DNA from: Microbacterium hatanonis
GTDB taxonomy: Bacteria; Actinomycetota; Actinomycetes; Actinomycetales; Microbacteriaceae
NCBI RefSeq assembly: GCF_008017415.1
Contig: NZ_VRSV01000002.1
Span: 682,001 to 746,000, forward strand
DNA length: 64,000 nucleotides
Direction of reading: 5' to 3'
The notes below the pieces were generated by a model. It was not told where the DNA came from. It saw nothing but the letters and a program-made list of their open reading frames with translations, and did no database searches. The translations under genes and the position numbers were made by a program. Shown piece after piece: positions 9,711 to 20,590 of the stretch (its first letter is position 1; each line of letters starts with the position of its first letter).

Positions 9711-10346
9711 GTGAACGAAGGCGAGCCGACCTCGGTGCGGCGTCGGAGCGAGACCCGCCGGCGTCTTCTCGCGGCCGCTGCTGCCTTGTTCGAGAGCACG
9801 GGCACGATAAGCCAGCGCGTCGAAGACATCTGCGGGCGGGCCGGCTTCACCCGCGGGGCGTTCTACTCGAACTTCACCGGTGTCGACCAGCTCTACCTCG
9901 CCCTGCACGAGGAGCAGGCGGCGAGGGTGTGGGAGCGCCTCCGGCACGCGCTCGACGCGCAGTTGGCGGAGGAGAGCCGGGCCGACACCCTCGAGGATGC
10001 CGTGGGCTTCCTTCTCGACTCGCTGCCGGACAGCCGCGAGTGGTTCTCGTTGAGGTCAGTGCTGCTGGCGCGAGCTGCAGCAGACCCCGCGTTCGCCGCG
10101 AGGATGACGCTCGACGACGGTCACGTCGGACGCGAGCTCGGCGACCGCTTCGTCGCCCTCGCTGCCGTTCATCATCGGGTCCCGGTTGTCGCCGCCGCGG
10201 TCCTGGCCAAGGCCGTCGTCGCGGCCCACGTCGGAGCCGTGAGTCAGTCGCCGGTCGACGTCAGCGGTGCGCTCACGCAGAGACTCACCGTCGCGGCGGT
10301 GATCCGGGGGCTCACCGTCGAGGCCGCCGCCCCCACTCGCACGTAA
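9711..10346 (+). CDS. TetR/AcrR-family regulator
   Basis: A 211-residue one-component regulator. The N-terminal HTH reads RRRLLAAAAALFESTG, then QRVEDICGRAGFTRGAFYSNFTGVDQLY, a canonical TetR DNA-binding domain. The rest is an all-helical ligand-binding domain with no recognised ligand signature. It is divergent from the carboxylesterase, and the 41-bp palindrome between them is a strong candidate operator, so I infer repression of both genes, relieved by a substrate of the esterase or a related compound. The GTG start fits the TAGGCT spacing. Confidence 0.88.
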   Translation: MNEGEPTSVRRRSETRRRLLAAAAALFESTGTISQRVEDICGRAGFTRGAFYSNFTGVDQLYLALHEEQAARVWERLRHALDAQLAEESRADTLEDAVGFLLDSLPDSREWFSLRSVLLARAAADPAFAARMTLDDGHVGRELGDRFVALAAVHHRVPVVAAAVLAKAVVAAHVGAVSQSPVDVSGALTQRLTVAAVIRGLTVEAAAPTRT

Positions 10347-10365
10347 GGCCGCAGCCCCCAGGACC

Positions 10366-10434
10366 GCGAGACTTCACCGGGGGCACGAGACTGCACGCGT
10401 CGCACGCAGTCTCGTGCCCGGGATGACGTCTCGC
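10366..10434. repeat. family A palindromic element, copy 2
   Basis: Outer arms GCGAGACTTCA / TGACGTCTCGC, inner stem GGCACGAGACTGC / GCAGTCTCGTGCC. Nearly identical to the copy at 6713, here in the 214-base gap between the TetR gene and the ABC exporter. The remaining part of this gap (10435-10560) shows only a GC-rich stretch and the promoter region of the ABC genes. Confidence 0.75.
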
Positions 10435-10560
10435 CGACACGCACGCGCGCGCCCCCGTCCGCCGCTGACAGCGCGGTGACAGCGGCGGTGAGACGGCGAC
10501 GGCGCCGTGACAGCGCCCCCGGCGCACTCTGGTGTCAGCCCACAGAAAGGCAGATAACCC

Positions 10561-11573
<1,013 letters not shown>

Positions 11574-11577
<4 letters not shown>

Positions 11578-12395
11578 GCACCATGACCGCATCCCTGACC
11601 CCGGTCGCCGAGCGCGACCTCCGCAACCACGCGGGTGTCGCGCAGACCGTGCGGAACACGCTGACGATGGCCTGGCGAGGACTGCTCAAGATCCGTCGGA
11701 CCCCTGAGCAGCTCATCGACGTGACGGTGCAGCCGATCCTGTTCACGCTGATGTTCACATACATCTTCGGCGGCGCCATCGCCGGAGACGTGCAGAGCTA
11801 CCTGCCGATCATCATCCCCGGCATCCTCGTGCAGACGGTCATCACCACGTCGGTCGTCACGGGTGTGCAGTTGCGCGAGGACATGGACAAGGGGGTGTTC
11901 GACAGGTTCAGATCGCTGCCGATCGCCCGCATCGCGCCGCTGTCGGGAGCCCTCCTCGCCGACACCGTCCGCTACGCGATCGCGACCACGCTCACCTTCA
12001 CGATGGGGTTCATCATGGGCTTCCGTCCGGCCGGCGGCATCGGTGCGGTGGTCGCCGCGGGCGTCCTGGTCGTGGTCTGCTCGTGGGCGGTCAGCTGGAT
12101 CTTCGCCTTCTTCGGGGTGGTCGCGCGCACCGCCTCGAGCGTGCAGGGGGTGTCGCTGGTGATCCTGTTCCCGCTGACCTTCCTCTCCAACGCCTTCGTG
12201 CCCGCCGACACGATGCCCGGGTGGCTGCAGTGGTTCGTCGACATCAACCCCGTCTCGCACCTCGTCACGGCGGTGCGCGAACTCGTCAACAACGGCACGG
12301 TCGGCTCCGACGTCGTGATCACGCTGATCGGCGCGGCCGTGATCGTCGCGGTGTTCGCGCCGCTGACCGTGCGCACCTATATGCGCAAGGCCTAG
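11574..12395 (+). CDS. DrrB-type ABC-2 permease
   Basis: A 273-residue membrane subunit. After a cytoplasmic N-terminal helix (VRNTLTMAWRGLLKIRRTPEQLIDVTVQP), typical of DrrB/NodJ proteins, come six predicted membrane segments (examples: LFTLMFTYIFGGAIAG, IIIPGILVQTVITTSVVTG, AIATTLTFTMGFIMG, VVSLVILFPLTFLSNAFVP-like). The conserved FLSNAFVP..MP.WLQWF phrase is present. Translationally coupled to the ATPase. Its TAG stop overlaps the convergent stop of the AfsR-like regulator by four bases, so there is no room for a terminator between them. Confidence 0.9.
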
Positions 12396-15256
12396 CCGGC
12401 GCCCTCGTCGAGCAGGGCGGCGAGCACGGCGAATTCGGCCGCGGCGTCGGGGACTGGTTCCTCCGGCGCCGCGGTCATCCGTGCGACCAGGCGTGTGCGG
12501 AACGGGTCGTGCTCGTCCGGGCTCCCGCGCAGCACCGTGGCGGTCGCGAGCGCCCGGCGGGCCGCCGCATCCTGACCCGTCTCGACCAACCAGCCGGCCA
12601 ACGACAGCGCGACGTCGGCCATGATGGGCTGGTCGCCGCTGCGGATCGCGACGGGCACGGCGTCGCGCAGTGCCGCACGCGCCTCATCGGTGCGGTGCAG
12701 CAGTGTGAGAGCCTGCGCGCGCTTCGATCCCCACCACGCGGTCAGTTGCGAGGGGAATCCCGCCGGAAGGCCCCGGTCGAGCACGGCGAGCTCCCGCAGG
12801 GCCGCCTCGGCGTCGCCCGCCGCGATCTCGACGAGCGCCCGGCTCATCCGCACCTGTACCAGGGCGCGCTCCGAGCCGTCCTGCCGGGCGAACTCGTCGA
12901 GCTCATCGACCCGCGACCGGGCGTCGTCGACGCGCCCCAGGCGCACGAGCAGCCCGACGGTCTGCGAACGCTGCTGCACCGCGTCGCTGGCGGAGGTCAG
13001 GCCCGAGAAGACGTCGGTCGACCGATCGGCGATCTCGAGCGCCTCCTCGAGGCGCCCCTCCAGCATGAGCCACTCCGACCGCAGCTGCCCGGCGAACGCG
13101 ATGCCCCACGGGTCGCCGATCTCGCGGAATATGCCGAGAGCCAGCGTGCTCTGCTCGCCGAGCGTCTCGACGTCGCCGGAGTTCGCCGCGGCTCCCGCGC
13201 CGAGGACGCCGAGGAACGCCCGCGTCCACAGCGGGAGGCCGTCGGTCGGTTCTGCGGCGAACGTGACTCCGTGAGACCAGCTCAGGTCGCGGCCGAGGTT
13301 GGCCATCGCGTCGGCGATGCCGCGGAGAAGAGCGGGGAGCGCGGCGGCGATCTCGGACGGATGCTGCGCCGCGGCCGCGGCGATCTCGGCCGCTCGTTCG
13401 GCGAAGCGCGGCACTCCATCACGCCCGCCCGTGGTCGGTGTGAGCACGGCGCTGTCCATCACGAGGGAGAACGCGTCGGCAAGCAGTGCGATCCCTGCCA
13501 CGACGACCTCGGGTTCGGAGTCGAGGGCCTCGTCGGTCGCGGCGAAGACCGTGGCGTTCCCGGCCAGCTCGTGGGTGCGCTCGCGCAGGATCCACGGCCA
13601 GAGCATCGCCCGCACGAGGCGGACTCCCGTCCGGCGCCTCGAGGTCTCCGCGGCGAAGCGCAGCGCGCTCGAGAGGTTCTCCTCGTTGGCGTCGAACCAC
13701 GCGAGGCCGGCTCGCACCTCCGGGCCGCGGAGCGTCGCGTCGCGCAGGGCGGCCAGCTCGGCCATCGCCTCTGCCTGCGACGCGCGGAACCCGTCGTCGC
13801 GGCCTTCGGCACGGAGCCGGTCGAGACCGTACTCGCGCACCGTCTCGAGCATCCGGAAGCGTCCGTGCCGTCGGCTCAGGAGAGATCGGTCCACCAGCTC
13901 GTCGAAGGCCGACGCGGGAAGGTCGAAGTGCGCGCCGATCGTCGCCGCATCCGTCGCCGCGATGCCGTCGGGGAAGACGGCGGCTGCGAGGAGCGCCGTG
14001 CGTTCAGCGGGCGTCAGCGTGTCCCAACTCCAGTCGATGAGCGCCCGGAGCGTCTGATGCCGGGGCGCCGTCGCGCGAGGACCCGTCGCGAGCAGGTCGA
14101 ACCGGTCGTCGAGACCCGCCGCGATCTCGGTCAGCGACAGGGTGCGGGTCTTCGCCGCCGCCAGCTCCACCGCCAACGGCAGCCCGTCGAGGCGACGGAC
14201 GATCCCCTCGACCGTGGCCGCATCGGAGGGGTTGGGAACGGCTCCGGAAGCCGCGCGCACCCGGAGGCCGAACAACTCGACCGCGTCGGAGAGGGGGAGC
14301 GGCCCGAGGTCGACGAACGCCTCGCCCGGCACGCCCAGGGGCTCGCGGCTGGTGGCGAGCACGCGCGATCCGGGCAGGGTCTGCAGCACGTCGACGGCGA
14401 CGTCGGCCGCCTCGCGGGAGACGTGCTCGCAGTTGTCGAGCACGATCAGGGCGCGGCGCCCGGTGAGCGCCTCGACGACCCGGTCGCGCACGCCGATGGG
14501 CGCATTCGTCGCATCGGGCAGGCGCACGCTGCGCCCCACCGCGCCGGCGAGCGCGCCCCACACGTCGCCGGCGGCGACGGGGGCGAGCTCGACGATGATC
14601 GCGCCGGCCTGGAGGCGGGCCGTCTCGAAGGCGAGCGTGGTCTTCCCCGCTCCGCCGGGGCCGACGACCGTGACGAGCCGCTCGGAGGCCAGCTGCTCCT
14701 CGATGAGGGCGAGCTCGGACTCCCGCCCCACCAGGCTCGTGATGGCCGCCGGCACGGTGTTCGCGCGCGGGCCGTCGGCCGCCACGGTTCGGGCTCCGGC
14801 CAGCCGCTCGGCGTGGGCCCGGTCTTCCAGCAGGTCGCGCACGAGCCAGTCGAAGCCGTCGCCGGGGGTCCACGGGTCCCCGCTCCACAGCGACAGCGCC
14901 TCGCGCGCGAGCGAGAAGGCCTCGCGCGGATCGACGGCGGCCCGGGCGCGAGCCACCAGATCGGCGAAGCGCGTGAGGTCGACGTCGTCGCGCGAGAAGG
15001 CGAGACGGTAGCCGCCCGGTGCGGCGATCAGGGCGTCGGGCGGCAGCACGCGACGCAGGCGGGAGGCCAGCGAGTGCAGCGAAGCACGGGGGTCGGACGG
15101 GGGTTCCTGGCCCCAGATGTCCTCCGTCAGGGCGCGATAGCCCACGGTCGTCGCGGTGTCGACGGCGAGGCGCAGAAGCAGCGCCTGCTGCCCGCGACCG
15201 GTCACGACCGCCGATCCGTCCTCCGCGGCGAGCCCCCCGAAGAACCGCAGCTTCAC
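12392..15256 (-). CDS. AfsR/SARP-like regulator with NB-ARC-type ATPase domain
   Basis: A 954-residue multidomain regulator. Residues about 1-90 form an OmpR-type winged helix (MKLRFFGGL, RALTEDIWGQ, SLHSLASRLRRVL), followed by a shortened bacterial activation domain (about 90-150), then an ATPase of the STAND/NB-ARC class with Walker A VGPGGAGKTT (about 198-207), Walker B LIVLDN (about 270-275) and GSRVLATSREPLGVPGE. The rest is helical, TPR-like repeat sequence. Related Streptomyces proteins activate secondary-metabolism genes; here the target is unknown, but the convergent DrrAB exporter is a plausible one. The GTG start is 6 bases after TAGGGT. Confidence 0.88.
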   Translation of the reverse strand: MKLRFFGGLAAEDGSAVVTGRGQQALLLRLAVDTATTVGYRALTEDIWGQEPPSDPRASLHSLASRLRRVLPPDALIAAPGGYRLAFSRDDVDLTRFADLVARARAAVDPREAFSLAREALSLWSGDPWTPGDGFDWLVRDLLEDRAHAERLAGARTVAADGPRANTVPAAITSLVGRESELALIEEQLASERLVTVVGPGGAGKTTLAFETARLQAGAIIVELAPVAAGDVWGALAGAVGRSVRLPDATNAPIGVRDRVVEALTGRRALIVLDNCEHVSREAADVAVDVLQTLPGSRVLATSREPLGVPGEAFVDLGPLPLSDAVELFGLRVRAASGAVPNPSDAATVEGIVRRLDGLPLAVELAAAKTRTLSLTEIAAGLDDRFDLLATGPRATAPRHQTLRALIDWSWDTLTPAERTALLAAAVFPDGIAATDAATIGAHFDLPASAFDELVDRSLLSRRHGRFRMLETVREYGLDRLRAEGRDDGFRASQAEAMAELAALRDATLRGPEVRAGLAWFDANEENLSSALRFAAETSRRRTGVRLVRAMLWPWILRERTHELAGNATVFAATDEALDSEPEVVVAGIALLADAFSLVMDSAVLTPTTGGRDGVPRFAERAAEIAAAAAQHPSEIAAALPALLRGIADAMANLGRDLSWSHGVTFAAEPTDGLPLWTRAFLGVLGAGAAANSGDVETLGEQSTLALGIFREIGDPWGIAFAGQLRSEWLMLEGRLEEALEIADRSTDVFSGLTSASDAVQQRSQTVGLLVRLGRVDDARSRVDELDEFARQDGSERALVQVRMSRALVEIAAGDAEAALRELAVLDRGLPAGFPSQLTAWWGSKRAQALTLLHRTDEARAALRDAVPVAIRSGDQPIMADVALSLAGWLVETGQDAAARRALATATVLRGSPDEHDPFRTRLVARMTAAPEEPVPDAAAEFAVLAALLDEGAG

Positions 15257-15262
15257 GCTCTC

Positions 15263-15268
15263 ACCCTA
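15263..15268 (-). promoter_or_regulatory. -10 element, leaderless AfsR-like gene
   Basis: TAGGGT on the minus strand, 6 bases before the GTG at 15256. Confidence 0.55.
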
Positions 15269-15294
15269 GGCCCGCCGCGCGTGGTGCCGAGATG

Positions 15295-15363
15295 GCGAGA
15301 CTTCATCCCGCGCACGAGACTTCACGCGTCGCACGCAGTTTCGCGCCTGGGATGAAGTCTCGC
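15295..15363. repeat. family A palindromic element, copy 3
   Basis: Outer arms GCGAGACTTCATCCC / GGGATGAAGTCTCGC form a perfect 15-base stem; the inner arms are more degenerate than in copies 1 and 2, but the loop CGTCGCACGCAG is shared. It lies between the 3' end of hemA and the promoter of the AfsR-like gene. Confidence 0.75.
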
Positions 15364-15425
15364 GGTCCCGGGCGGGCGGCCCCGGGCGGCTGGCCACGGT
15401 CGGGCGGGCGGCCGGGCGGGGCGCG

Positions 15426-16763
15426 TCAGGCGACGCCGGGCTCGGCGTCGGCGACGGTCGCCTCGGGCTCGGCGACCTCCAGGCCGTAGAGCGTCGAGAG
15501 GGCCGTGATGTAGTCGTCGGTGCGTCCGTCCTCGGCGAGCTGGTGCGCACGCGAGGTGGGGGTGTGCAGCAGCACGCCGACGAGGTGGCGGAGGGCCTGC
15601 TCGGTGCGGCCGTCGTCGTCGCCACGGGCGCGGGCACGGGAGATCTCCGACTCCATGAGCCCGAAGATGTGCGTGCGCAGGGCGACGACGGCCGGCGTGA
15701 TGCTCTTGCGCTCGCCGACGGTCGCGAACCGGCGGGCGGCGTCGCGTACGACCTGTCGCGCGGCATCCGTCGCCTGCAGCTCGTCGAGCGGGGCGTGGAT
15801 GCGGATCGTCTCCAGGTCGAGCAGATCGACGCCGCTCACGCCGGCGACGTCGGGGTCGACGTTGCGCGGCAGGCCCAGGTCGATGACGAGGCGCCGGTCG
15901 GGGGTCGCGATGGGGCAGGCGGATGCTGCGGGCTGACCCTCGATCGCGGTGTCGTACGCGCCGCGGCCGGCGGCGAACGTGGCGGCGCTGAGCACGTGGT
16001 GCTCGGCGCTCGTGCACGTGATGATGAGGTCGGCGTGGGTGACGGCCGAGGGGAAGCGCTCGGGGGCGACCGCGCGGATGCCGTGCTTCGCGGCGAACGG
16101 GGTCGCGCGGCCCGAGGGGGAGTGCACCGAGATGTCTTCGGCGCCGTGGTCGCGCAGGGCCGCGAGTGTGACCGCCGCGTAGGAGCCCGTGCCGATCAGC
16201 AGCACCCGCAGCTTCGACCAGTCGGCGATGCGGCTGTCGGCCAGGTCGAGCGCGAGGCGCACGAGCGAGCGGCCGGCGCGGCCGATGGCGGTGGCGTTCT
16301 TCACCCCGCGCTGGGCTTCGGACGCCCTCTGGAACAGCCGCTCGAGCTCGGCGGAGGTCGTGCCGAGGCGGCGCGACTCGGTGAGCGCACGACGCACCTG
16401 GCCGGCGATCTCGCCCTCGCCGACGACGACCGACTCGAGGCCCGACGCGACGGCGAACAGGTGCTCGGCGACCTCGTCGCCGCCCATCAGACGGTACGAG
16501 CCGTCGAGCTCGGAAGCGGGCACACCGGTGGCTGCCTCGATGGCCGAGAGCGTGGCCTCGAGTCCGACGGCACCCGATGCGGTCAGCGGCTCGTCCATGT
16601 CGACGTACGCCTCGAAGCGGTTGCAGGTGGCCACGACCACCGCTCCCTGCACGCATTCCGCGTGCGCCGCGATCAGCGGGGCGACGGGCGTGGAGGGGAC
16701 GCTGAGGCGCTCGAGGAGATCGAAGGACGCGGTCTTGTGACTCGCGCTGACGCACAGCAGCAC
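15426..16763 (-). CDS. hemA: glutamyl-tRNA reductase
   Basis: First committed enzyme of C5-pathway tetrapyrrole synthesis: reduces Glu-tRNA(Glu) to glutamate-1-semialdehyde with NADPH. About 445 residues. The N-terminal [20 protein letters not shown] is the family start, ATCNRFEAY holds the catalytic Cys, [16 protein letters not shown] and [17 protein letters not shown] are diagnostic, and [13 protein letters not shown] is the NADPH Rossmann loop. The start is uncertain: GTG 16763 lies 7 bases after TAGAAT and best fits the family N-terminus; GTG 16769 and ATG 16781 are alternatives. Divergent from hemE; its product feeds HemL at the far end of the cluster. Confidence 0.95.
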   Translation of the reverse strand: MLLCVSASHKTASFDLLERLSVPSTPVAPLIAAHAECVQGAVVVATCNRFEAYVDMDEPLTASGAVGLEATLSAIEAATGVPASELDGSYRLMGGDEVAEHLFAVASGLESVVVGEGEIAGQVRRALTESRRLGTTSAELERLFQRASEAQRGVKNATAIGRAGRSLVRLALDLADSRIADWSKLRVLLIGTGSYAAVTLAALRDHGAEDISVHSPSGRATPFAAKHGIRAVAPERFPSAVTHADLIITCTSAEHHVLSAATFAAGRGAYDTAIEGQPAASACPIATPDRRLVIDLGLPRNVDPDVAGVSGVDLLDLETIRIHAPLDELQATDAARQVVRDAARRFATVGERKSITPAVVALRTHIFGLMESEISRARARGDDDGRTEQALRHLVGVLLHTPTSRAHQLAEDGRTDDYITALSTLYGLEVAEPEATVADAEPGVA

Positions 16764-16770
16764 GTCCACG

Positions 16771-16776
16771 ATTCTA
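16771..16776 (-). promoter_or_regulatory. -10 element of hemA
   Basis: TAGAAT on the minus strand. With the usual 6-7 base spacing, transcription would start at the GTG at 16763, which argues for that start over the ATG at 16781 that lies upstream of the element. Confidence 0.5.
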
Positions 16777-16873
16777 CCCATCGCGTCGGCGAGGGCGGCG
16801 GCGAGCGCCGAGGTGTCTCGACGACGAGAGATCCACGGGCGACCGTGGACGGTCGGCGCCCAGGCGCCGGTGG

Positions 16874-16879
16874 GAGAAT
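16874..16879 (+). promoter_or_regulatory. possible -10 element of hemE
   Basis: GAGAAT, 7 bases before the hemE ATG at 16887. Weaker than most; its distance to the ATG is the main support. Confidence 0.4.
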
Positions 16880-16886
16880 GGCTGCC

Positions 16887-17921
16887 ATGGCAACACCTGA
16901 CGCACCCCTGTTGCGCGCGCTGCGCGGCGACCGTCCCGACCGGCCGCCGGTGTGGTTCATGCGGCAGGCGGGGCGCTCGCTCCCCGAGTATCGCGAGCTG
17001 CGGGTGGGAACGCGGATGCTGGACGCTTGCCTCACCCCGGATCTGGCTGCGGAGATCACGCTGCAGCCCGTGCGCCGGCACGACGTCGACGCCGGCATCT
17101 TCTTCAGCGATATCGTCGTGCCGCTTCGCCTGGCCGGGATCGCCGTCGAGATCGAACCCGGGCGCGGGCCGGTGTTCGCCGACCCGGTGCGCTCGGCCGA
17201 CGACGTCGCGCGCATCACCGCCATCGATCCCGCCGAGGTCGCAGCGGCGGCCGAACCGGTGCGCCAGGCCGTCGGCATCGTCACCGCGGAGCTCGGCGAC
17301 AAGCCGCTCATCGGCTTCGCCGGGGCGCCCTTCACTCTCGCGGCCTACCTCGTCGAAGGCGGCCCCTCGAAGGAGCACCTTCGCGCCCGCGGCATGATGC
17401 ACGCCGACCCCGACGCCTGGCACCGGCTCGCCGGGTGGCTCTCGGGCGTCTCGCGCGCGTTCCTCGACGCCCAGATCGACGGCGGCGCCTCGGCGGTGCA
17501 GCTGTTCGACTCGTGGGCGGGCTCGCTGTCGCGCTCCGACTACCTCGAATTCGTCGCGCCCCATTCCGCCGCCGCGCTCGAGGGCATCACGGTGCCGCGC
17601 ATCCACTTCGGCGTGGGAACTGGCGGCATCCTCGACGACATGCGCCTCGGCGGGCTCGCCGATGCCGTCGGCGTCGACTGGCGCACGCCTCTCGACACGG
17701 CCGCCGCCGTGCTCGGACCCGACACCACCGTGCAGGGGAACATCGACCCCGCGCTGCTCGGGGCGCCGTGGCCCGTCCTCGCCGCACACGTCGACGACGT
17801 GATCGCCCGCGGCCGCGCCGCCCGCGCTCACGTGCTGAACCTCGGCCACGGTGTGCCGCCCGATGCCGACCCCGGTGTCCTGACGAGGATCGTCGAGCGC
17901 GCCCACGGGCTCGACTCGTGA
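16887..17921 (+). CDS. hemE: uroporphyrinogen decarboxylase
   Basis: A 344-residue enzyme converting uroporphyrinogen III to coproporphyrinogen III by four decarboxylations. Signatures are [18 protein letters not shown] near the N-terminus, the catalytic-loop region [24 protein letters not shown], and the C-terminal [13 protein letters not shown]. First gene of the rightward heme operon. An in-frame ATG nine bases upstream (16878) is possible, but it would overlap the -10 element. The stop overlaps the GTG of hemG (GTGA), so the two are coupled. Confidence 0.96.
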   Translation: MATPDAPLLRALRGDRPDRPPVWFMRQAGRSLPEYRELRVGTRMLDACLTPDLAAEITLQPVRRHDVDAGIFFSDIVVPLRLAGIAVEIEPGRGPVFADPVRSADDVARITAIDPAEVAAAAEPVRQAVGIVTAELGDKPLIGFAGAPFTLAAYLVEGGPSKEHLRARGMMHADPDAWHRLAGWLSGVSRAFLDAQIDGGASAVQLFDSWAGSLSRSDYLEFVAPHSAAALEGITVPRIHFGVGTGGILDDMRLGGLADAVGVDWRTPLDTAAAVLGPDTTVQGNIDPALLGAPWPVLAAHVDDVIARGRAARAHVLNLGHGVPPDADPGVLTRIVERAHGLDS

Positions 17922-19390
17922 CCGAGCCGCTCGACCGGCTCGCCGCCCACGCGGCCGAGTCGCACGCGGTGGTCGTCGGCGGCGGGATGGCGGGACTCGC
18001 CGCGGCGCTCGAGTTCGCCAAGGTCGGTCTCCGGGTCACCGTGCTCGAGGCGGGTGACCGTCTCGGCGGCGTGCTGCGCTCGGCCGAGGTCGGCGGGTTC
18101 ACCCTCGACGTCGGCGCGGAGAGCTACGCGACCCGGGGCGGCACGGTGCGCGCGCTCGTCGACGAACTCGGCCTCGGCGATGCGGTCACCACCCCGAATC
18201 CGGCGGGCGCGTGGGTCGCCGGGCTCCCCGGCGGACTCGCCGCGCCCCTGCCGCGCGGCGGCGTGCTCGGCATCCCCGCGAACCCCTGGTCGCCCGAGGT
18301 GCGCCGCATCATCGGCCGCCGCGGGGTGTGGCGCGCGTTCGTCGACCGCATCCGCCCTCCGCTGACGATCGGGCACGAGCGGAGCCTGGGCACGCTCGTG
18401 CGATCGCGCATGGGCGAGCGCGTGCTCGATCGGCTCGTGGCGCCGGTCACCGGTGGCGTCTACTCCGCGCGACCCGATGACATCGACGTCGACATCGCGG
18501 CCCCCGGGCTCAACGCCGCCCTCACCCGCACGGGCTCGCTCTCGGGCGCGGTCGCCGACCTCACCGCCGGCCGCACCGCGGCCCCGGGCAGCGCCGTCGA
18601 GGGGATCGTCGGCGGCATGGGGCGCCTCGTCGATGCCCTCGTCTCACGACTGGCCGACCTCGACGTGGAGCTGCGCACCGGCGCCGATGTGGCGGAGCTG
18701 CGCCGCGGCGCCGCCGAGCCCGGAGACGGGGCGGAGGGATGGAGCGTGGTCCTGAGCGACGGAACCGTCCTCGCCGCCGGGGCGGTGCTCGTCGCCCTGC
18801 CCGAGGCGGCGGCGCGACGGGTGCTCGCACCGCACGTTCCCGACCTCGATCCGGAGGCGGGGGAGTCGCCGGTCGTCGAGGTCGTGACCCTCGTCGTCGA
18901 CGCCCCCGACCTCGACCGTCACCCCCGGGGTTCGGGCGTGCTGGTCGTGCCCGGCGCGCGGGCCGCGAAGGCCCTGACGCACTCCACCGCGAAATGGTCG
19001 TGGCTGGCCGAACAGGCCGATCCCGGTGTCCACGTCGTGCGCGTCTCGTTCGGCGCGCAGGGCGAGGAGCCCGCGACGGCGGGTCTGGACGACACGGATG
19101 CGGCGCGCCTGGCCCTGGCGGAAGCATCCGCTCTTCTCGGCGTTCCGCTTCAGCCGGCGCACCTGCGGGCGGCGCGGCGGGAGCGGTACACGCAGTCGCA
19201 GCCGGGCGCCTTCATCGGGCGTGCGGAGCGCACCGGCGAGGCGCGCGACGCGATCCGCGCGGTCGCCGGGATCGGCGCGGCAGGGGCCTGGTTGTCGGGC
19301 ACGGGCCTCGCCCAGGTGGTGCCGGATGCGCAGCACGAGGCCGACCGTCTGCGCAGCGCGCTGCTCTGGAGCGGCGGGACCCCGCTGTAG
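17918..19390 (+). CDS. hemG: coproporphyrinogen III oxidase (HemY/CgoX type)
   Basis: A 490-residue FAD enzyme of the HemY-type oxidase family. The FAD Rossmann motif [16 protein letters not shown] is at about residues 18-33, followed by [14 protein letters not shown]; the C-terminal [20 protein letters not shown] is the second FAD-binding stretch. Because HemQ is encoded in the same cluster, the enzyme most likely oxidises coproporphyrinogen III to coproporphyrin III (coproporphyrin-dependent route, CgoX) rather than acting on protoporphyrinogen. The GTG start overlaps the hemE stop. Confidence 0.93.
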   Translation: MTEPLDRLAAHAAESHAVVVGGGMAGLAAALEFAKVGLRVTVLEAGDRLGGVLRSAEVGGFTLDVGAESYATRGGTVRALVDELGLGDAVTTPNPAGAWVAGLPGGLAAPLPRGGVLGIPANPWSPEVRRIIGRRGVWRAFVDRIRPPLTIGHERSLGTLVRSRMGERVLDRLVAPVTGGVYSARPDDIDVDIAAPGLNAALTRTGSLSGAVADLTAGRTAAPGSAVEGIVGGMGRLVDALVSRLADLDVELRTGADVAELRRGAAEPGDGAEGWSVVLSDGTVLAAGAVLVALPEAAARRVLAPHVPDLDPEAGESPVVEVVTLVVDAPDLDRHPRGSGVLVVPGARAAKALTHSTAKWSWLAEQADPGVHVVRVSFGAQGEEPATAGLDDTDAARLALAEASALLGVPLQPAHLRAARRERYTQSQPGAFIGRAERTGEARDAIRAVAGIGAAGAWLSGTGLAQVVPDAQHEADRLRSALLWSGGTPL

Positions 19391-19499
19391 TCGCGGAGTG
19401 CCCCGTGCGCCGTGGGATGTCAAGGGTGGATGCCTCTGACGGAATATCTGGCTAGCCTGGGACCAGACAGCAGGCTCCACCGAGCGTGAGGAGGCCCTT

Positions 19500-19904
19500 A
19501 TGAAGGGCAAAGCAGGACTCGTTATCGGCCTCGCGGCCGGATATGTGCTCGGCACGCGTGCCGGGCGCGAGCGTTACGAGCAGATCAAGACCCAGGCGAT
19601 CAAGGTCTGGGAGCTCGAACCCGTCCAGACGCAGGTGACCCGGGTTCAGGCGTTCGGCGCCAGTGCTCTCAAGGCCGTGCCCAGCGCGCTGTGGAAAGGC
19701 GCCAAGAAGGTCACGCATGCGGCGTCCGAGTCGGGCACCGCTCAGGAGCGCGCCCAGCGCGCCGGATCCGCAGCGAAGTCGTCGGCCAAGAAGGTCGCCG
19801 ACGCCGTCGAGGACTCGGTCGACGACGCCAAGAAGGCGGCGCCCGCGAGCTCCACTTCGAGTTCGCGGTCGACGTCGAAGCCCGCCGCATCCTCCGGGAG
19901 CTGA
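19500..19904 (+). CDS. YtxH-like small membrane-associated protein
   Basis: A 134-residue protein starting with a single hydrophobic helix (AGLVIGLAAGYVLGTRAGRERYEQI), the pattern of YtxH-domain proteins, followed by Ala/Lys/Ser-rich helices that look extended or coiled, and a Ser/Thr-rich tail. It is preceded by a good Shine-Dalgarno, GAGGAG, 8 bases before the ATG. It opens a three-gene block of envelope proteins inserted between hemG and hemQ. TAGCCT near 19453 may be its own -10, giving a short leader. Function unknown; YtxH proteins are often stress-related. Confidence 0.75.
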   Translation: MKGKAGLVIGLAAGYVLGTRAGRERYEQIKTQAIKVWELEPVQTQVTRVQAFGASALKAVPSALWKGAKKVTHAASESGTAQERAQRAGSAAKSSAKKVADAVEDSVDDAKKAAPASSTSSSRSTSKPAASSGS

Positions 19905-19905
19905 G

Positions 19906-20316
19906 GTGACCACGCCCCGCGGATTCCGCGATCGCGCGGACGACAGCCTCTTCACCCTCCTCGGCGACATCCCCGAGCTCGTTCGCAACCTCGTCGTCGC
20001 CGAGATCAACGCGGCCAAGGCGTGGCTGTCGAAGACGGCGAAAGACGCCGGTATCGGCGCCGGATGGTTCGTCGGCGCCCTGTTCGTGCTCTTCTGGTCG
20101 CTGCCGGTCTTCTTCGCGTTCGTCATCGCCGGGCTGTCGTCGTGGTGGCCGGTCTGGCTCTCGGCGCTCGTCGTGTTCGGCGGGATGCTGGTCATCGTCG
20201 CCGTCCTGGCGCTGCTCGGCATCCTGCGCTTCCGCAAGCTGAGCAAGCGCACCAACCCCGGCTCGGCCGTGGCCGAAGACATCCGGATCGTCAAGGAGGC
20301 CGGCGATGAGCGTTGA
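19906..20316 (+). CDS. phage-holin-family membrane protein (Holin-X type)
   Basis: A 136-residue protein with the Actino_Holin-X pattern: N-terminal amphipathic segment (LFTLLGDIPELVRNLVVAEINAAKAWLSK), then two strong membrane helices (GWFVGALFVLFWSLPVFFAFVIAGL and WLSALVVFGGMLVIVAVLALLGIL) and a basic cytoplasmic end. Despite the family name, no phage genes are nearby; such chromosomal proteins are common in Actinobacteria and their role is unknown. The GTG start lies one base after the previous stop, and the gene overlaps the next by 11 bases, so the three are clearly one transcription unit. Confidence 0.8.
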   Translation: MTTPRGFRDRADDSLFTLLGDIPELVRNLVVAEINAAKAWLSKTAKDAGIGAGWFVGALFVLFWSLPVFFAFVIAGLSSWWPVWLSALVVFGGMLVIVAVLALLGILRFRKLSKRTNPGSAVAEDIRIVKEAGDER

Positions 20317-20590
20317 TCGTCCCGTTCCCGTTCCCGTACCCCGCACCGGCGTCGCCCTGGGTCTGACCGACCCGGTGGAGAGCGCGCGCGCCGAGCTCAA
20401 AGCGGCCCTCGCCGCGATCGAGATCAAGGCGAACGTGCCGCGCCGGCTCGAGCACGGTGTGACGCGCGTGACGGCCAAGGCACGCGACTTCCGGCGGAAG
20501 AACCCCGCCGGCGCCGCCGCGGCCGTCGTCGGTGTCGCGGTCGCCGTCGGCGGCATCGTCTGGTTCGCGGTCCGCACCTACGCCCGCTGA
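20306..20590 (+). CDS. DUF3618-like small membrane protein
   Basis: A 94-residue protein. The middle segment SARAELKAALAAIEIKANVPRRL with RRKNPAG matches the DUF3618 pattern, in which a helical segment precedes one C-terminal membrane helix (AAAAVVGVAVAVGGIVWFAV). DUF3618 genes usually follow a holin-X gene, as here, so the pair is expected to work together at the membrane. The ATG overlaps the end of the holin-X gene by 11 bases. Confidence 0.75.
   Translation: MSVDRPVPVPVPRTGVALGLTDPVESARAELKAALAAIEIKANVPRRLEHGVTRVTAKARDFRRKNPAGAAAAVVGVAVAVGGIVWFAVRTYAR

Noticed and set aside
12083-15355. Very long open frame (about 1090 codons) on the plus strand opposite the AfsR-like gene
   Set aside because: It is Arg/Gly/Glu-rich with no recognisable domain, while the minus strand encodes a clear winged-helix, ATPase and TPR protein. 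Such antisense frames are common at 70% GC.
15543-16886. Plus-strand extension upstream of hemE
   Set aside because: This is antisense to hemA and shows no homology; the UroD family begins at the ATG near 16887.
19906-20316. Holin gene as evidence of a prophage
   Set aside because: No endolysin, integrase, capsid or att-like repeats are near; holin-X proteins are ordinary chromosomal genes in Actinobacteria.
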